Source of the DNA: Thermoplasmata archaeon
GTDB lineage: Archaea > Thermoplasmatota > E2 > DHVEG-1
Length of the DNA: 38,226 nt
Assembly (NCBI GenBank): GCA_003942085.1
Contig: DQIQ01000012.1
Coordinates: forward strand, 1-38,226
Direction: 5' to 3'
A program made the translations under genes and the position numbers. Under the pieces are notes generated by a model that saw only the letters and a list, made by a program, of their open reading frames with translations, was not told the DNA's origin and did not search any database. Below are positions 37,094 through 38,226 of the stretch, one piece after another (positions within the stretch are counted from its first letter, which is position 1; the number at the start of each line of letters is the position of its first letter).

Positions 37094-37999
37094 ATGGATA
37101 GTGACAAAGAATCTGAGAAAAAAATGTTTTTTCCCATCTTTCTTATGGGCTGTTTCTTTCTGGTTATCGATGGGTTAGCACTGTTGATGAAAAATCTGTT
37201 TCAGCCGACGTTTGAGGATACCGGCAACCCTGTCAATATCCTGTATATCTTCGTCATCATTATCGTCATGACCGTCCTTATTTTGATCATCGCAAAATAT
37301 TGGAAGAAAAAGGTGATCCAGATCATCATCTTATTTGCCATTGGGTACACCGCGTTTTTTATTTTTATTTCGGTGTTCTCATTACTCTTTTCTGACATCC
37401 CCACCATTGTATTATCTGTCGTCGTCGCGGTTGCCCTTGTTGCAGCGCTGTACAAATATCCTGAATGGTATGTCATCGACCTCTGTGGGGTAATAATCGG
37501 TGCTGGAGCGATCGCCATCTTTGGTATCTCCTTAAGTGTTCTATTAGTAATCATCCTTCTTCTTGTGCTCGCGGTCTATGATGCGATCTCCGTCTACAAG
37601 ACCAAACACATGATCGATCTTGCTGACACGGTCATGGATCTGAAGTTACCGGTGTTGCTGGTTGTCCCGAAAATACGAAGGTACTCCTTGATTAAGGAGA
37701 CAAAAAGCTTAAAGGAAAAACTAGCGGATAACGAGGAGCGGGACGCGTTTTTCATGGGACTTGGGGATATCGTCATGCCAGGAATCCTGGTCGTTGCCAC
37801 GTATCAGAGCATCCCCAATGGTCTGCCGGTCGCACTCTCAGTTCTAGCTGGTACCCTGTTCGGTTTTCTGGTTCTGATGAGATTTGTTCTAAAAGGAAAA
37901 CCACAGGCAGGACTGCCGTTGCTGTGCAGCGGCGCAATTCTTGGGTATCTCATTTCTAGTTACGTTTTCTTTGGGGCACTGGTCGGTCTTGGTTTTTAA
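37094..37999 (+). CDS. Presenilin/SPP-like intramembrane aspartyl protease
   Basis: 301 residues from the ATG at 37094 (the preceding codon, TTG at 37091, is a possible alternative). About nine hydrophobic helices. The two catalytic aspartates of the A22 family are in AVYDAISVY (Asp163) and FMGLGDIVMPG (Asp225), and the conserved C-terminal motif corresponding to PAL is QAGLPLL (272-278). Cleaves transmembrane segments of membrane proteins; the substrate is unknown. CTATAAAAAGG at about 37061-37071 places the transcript start at the initiation codon (leaderless). Its 3' end overlaps the convergent gene by 4 bases. Confidence 0.9.
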   Translation: MDSDKESEKKMFFPIFLMGCFFLVIDGLALLMKNLFQPTFEDTGNPVNILYIFVIIIVMTVLILIIAKYWKKKVIQIIILFAIGYTAFFIFISVFSLLFSDIPTIVLSVVVAVALVAALYKYPEWYVIDLCGVIIGAGAIAIFGISLSVLLVIILLLVLAVYDAISVYKTKHMIDLADTVMDLKLPVLLVVPKIRRYSLIKETKSLKEKLADNEERDAFFMGLGDIVMPGILVVATYQSIPNGLPVALSVLAGTLFGFLVLMRFVLKGKPQAGLPLLCSGAILGYLISSYVFFGALVGLGF

Positions 38000-38226
38000 T
38001 AATCGGTCTGGAAATGGTTCTGTTCGCACCAGATCTTTCGACCGTCGTGGTTCAAAGGTTTGTTGCACACCGGGCAGGTGACCTTTTCTAAAAAATGCTC
38101 CAGCCACATGTCTCGCACCTGCAGGACGTTTTCTTTTTCGATGCGCTGAAGGATTTTTTTCATATCTGGTGTTTTGATCAGCGCGGTGAGATGTGAAAAA
38201 TCAATGGCATCTGATTTTTTTATCTG
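37996..38226 (-). CDS. C-terminal end of a zinc-ribbon protein (5' partial)
   Basis: The frame is open from the window edge to TAA at 37996-37998, with no need for a start inside the window. 76 residues are visible, containing ILQRIEKENVLQVRDMWLEHFLEKVTCP and ending VCNKPLNHDGRKIWCEQNH. A CPVC pair with a later Cys and His suggests a C-terminal zinc ribbon or knuckle. The helical Glu/Lys-rich segment before it is not diagnostic, and I cannot name the gene. Codon use and composition are normal for the window. The last 4 bases overlap the stop of the convergent presenilin-like gene. Confidence 0.75.
   Translation of the reverse strand, partial: QIKKSDAIDFSHLTALIKTPDMKKILQRIEKENVLQVRDMWLEHFLEKVTCPVCNKPLNHDGRKIWCEQNHFQTDY

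Overview
The window is archaeal and euryarchaeal. It encodes both subunits of the D-family DNA polymerase (DP1 and DP2), a single MCM helicase, archaeal-type ribosomal proteins (L1, P0, L12, S12, S7), EF-2, the archaeal tRNA-modifying enzyme TiaS, a CTP-type riboflavin kinase and an archaeal 7S (SRP) RNA. Many genes have a TATA-like box about 25-30 bases before the start codon, as expected for leaderless archaeal transcripts. The mix of a secreted gingipain-like C25 peptidase, PKD and adhesin-type secreted proteins, a bacterial-type NAD+ ligase and PolX suggests an uncultured, protein-degrading lineage, perhaps Thermoplasmatota (Marine Benthic Group D / Thermoprofundales-like). That placement is inference. 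Base composition is moderate in the housekeeping genes and clearly more AT-rich in two probable acquisitions: the DP2 intein and a two-gene insert beside mcm.

Layout. 1-3000: a 5'-truncated trpB (type 2) followed by the PLP synthase pair pdxS-pdxT; TrpB is itself a PLP enzyme. 2984-8478 (minus strand): a run headed by a small winged-helix protein and the regulator/riboflavin kinase RbkR, then polX, NAD+-dependent ligA and a Cys-rich DUF6485-like protein with overlapping ends, and finally an Lrp-type ligand-binding domain and a small membrane protein. 8530-10560: a Nog1-like GTPase, a long hairpin, a winged-helix regulator with palindromes upstream, and a ribbon-helix-helix ORF that runs into tRNA-Gly(GCC). 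10700-14085: a secreted AttH/CrtC-like protein, tiaS and a COG1395-type HTH regulator. 14190-16043: the rpl1-rplP0-rpl12 stalk operon. 16044-18715: a structured intergenic element, a frameshifted secreted protein and a C25 peptidase. 18931-22192: rps12-rps7-EF-2.

22252-33910 is the replication region: an unknown small gene, mcm, an AT-rich two-gene insert whose larger product resembles an MCM that has lost its ATPase motifs, the 7S RNA, a small membrane protein, DP2 with a 510-residue LAGLIDADG intein, and DP1. 34044-38226: thiC, a PKD/adhesin-type secreted protein, a presenilin-like protease and the 3' end of a zinc-ribbon gene.

Main points for follow-up: (1) the 440-residue MCM-like protein without visible Walker motifs, with its 90-residue partner, beside mcm; (2) the DP2 intein, whose C-terminal junction lacks His-Asn next to Cys+1; (3) two genes, pdxT and tiaS, whose conserved N-termini begin at AUA and AUC with no in-frame ATG/GTG/TTG available at the right place; (4) the overlapping polX-ligA repair pair; (5) a secreted protein broken at a T8 run; (6) unexplained structured intergenic elements.
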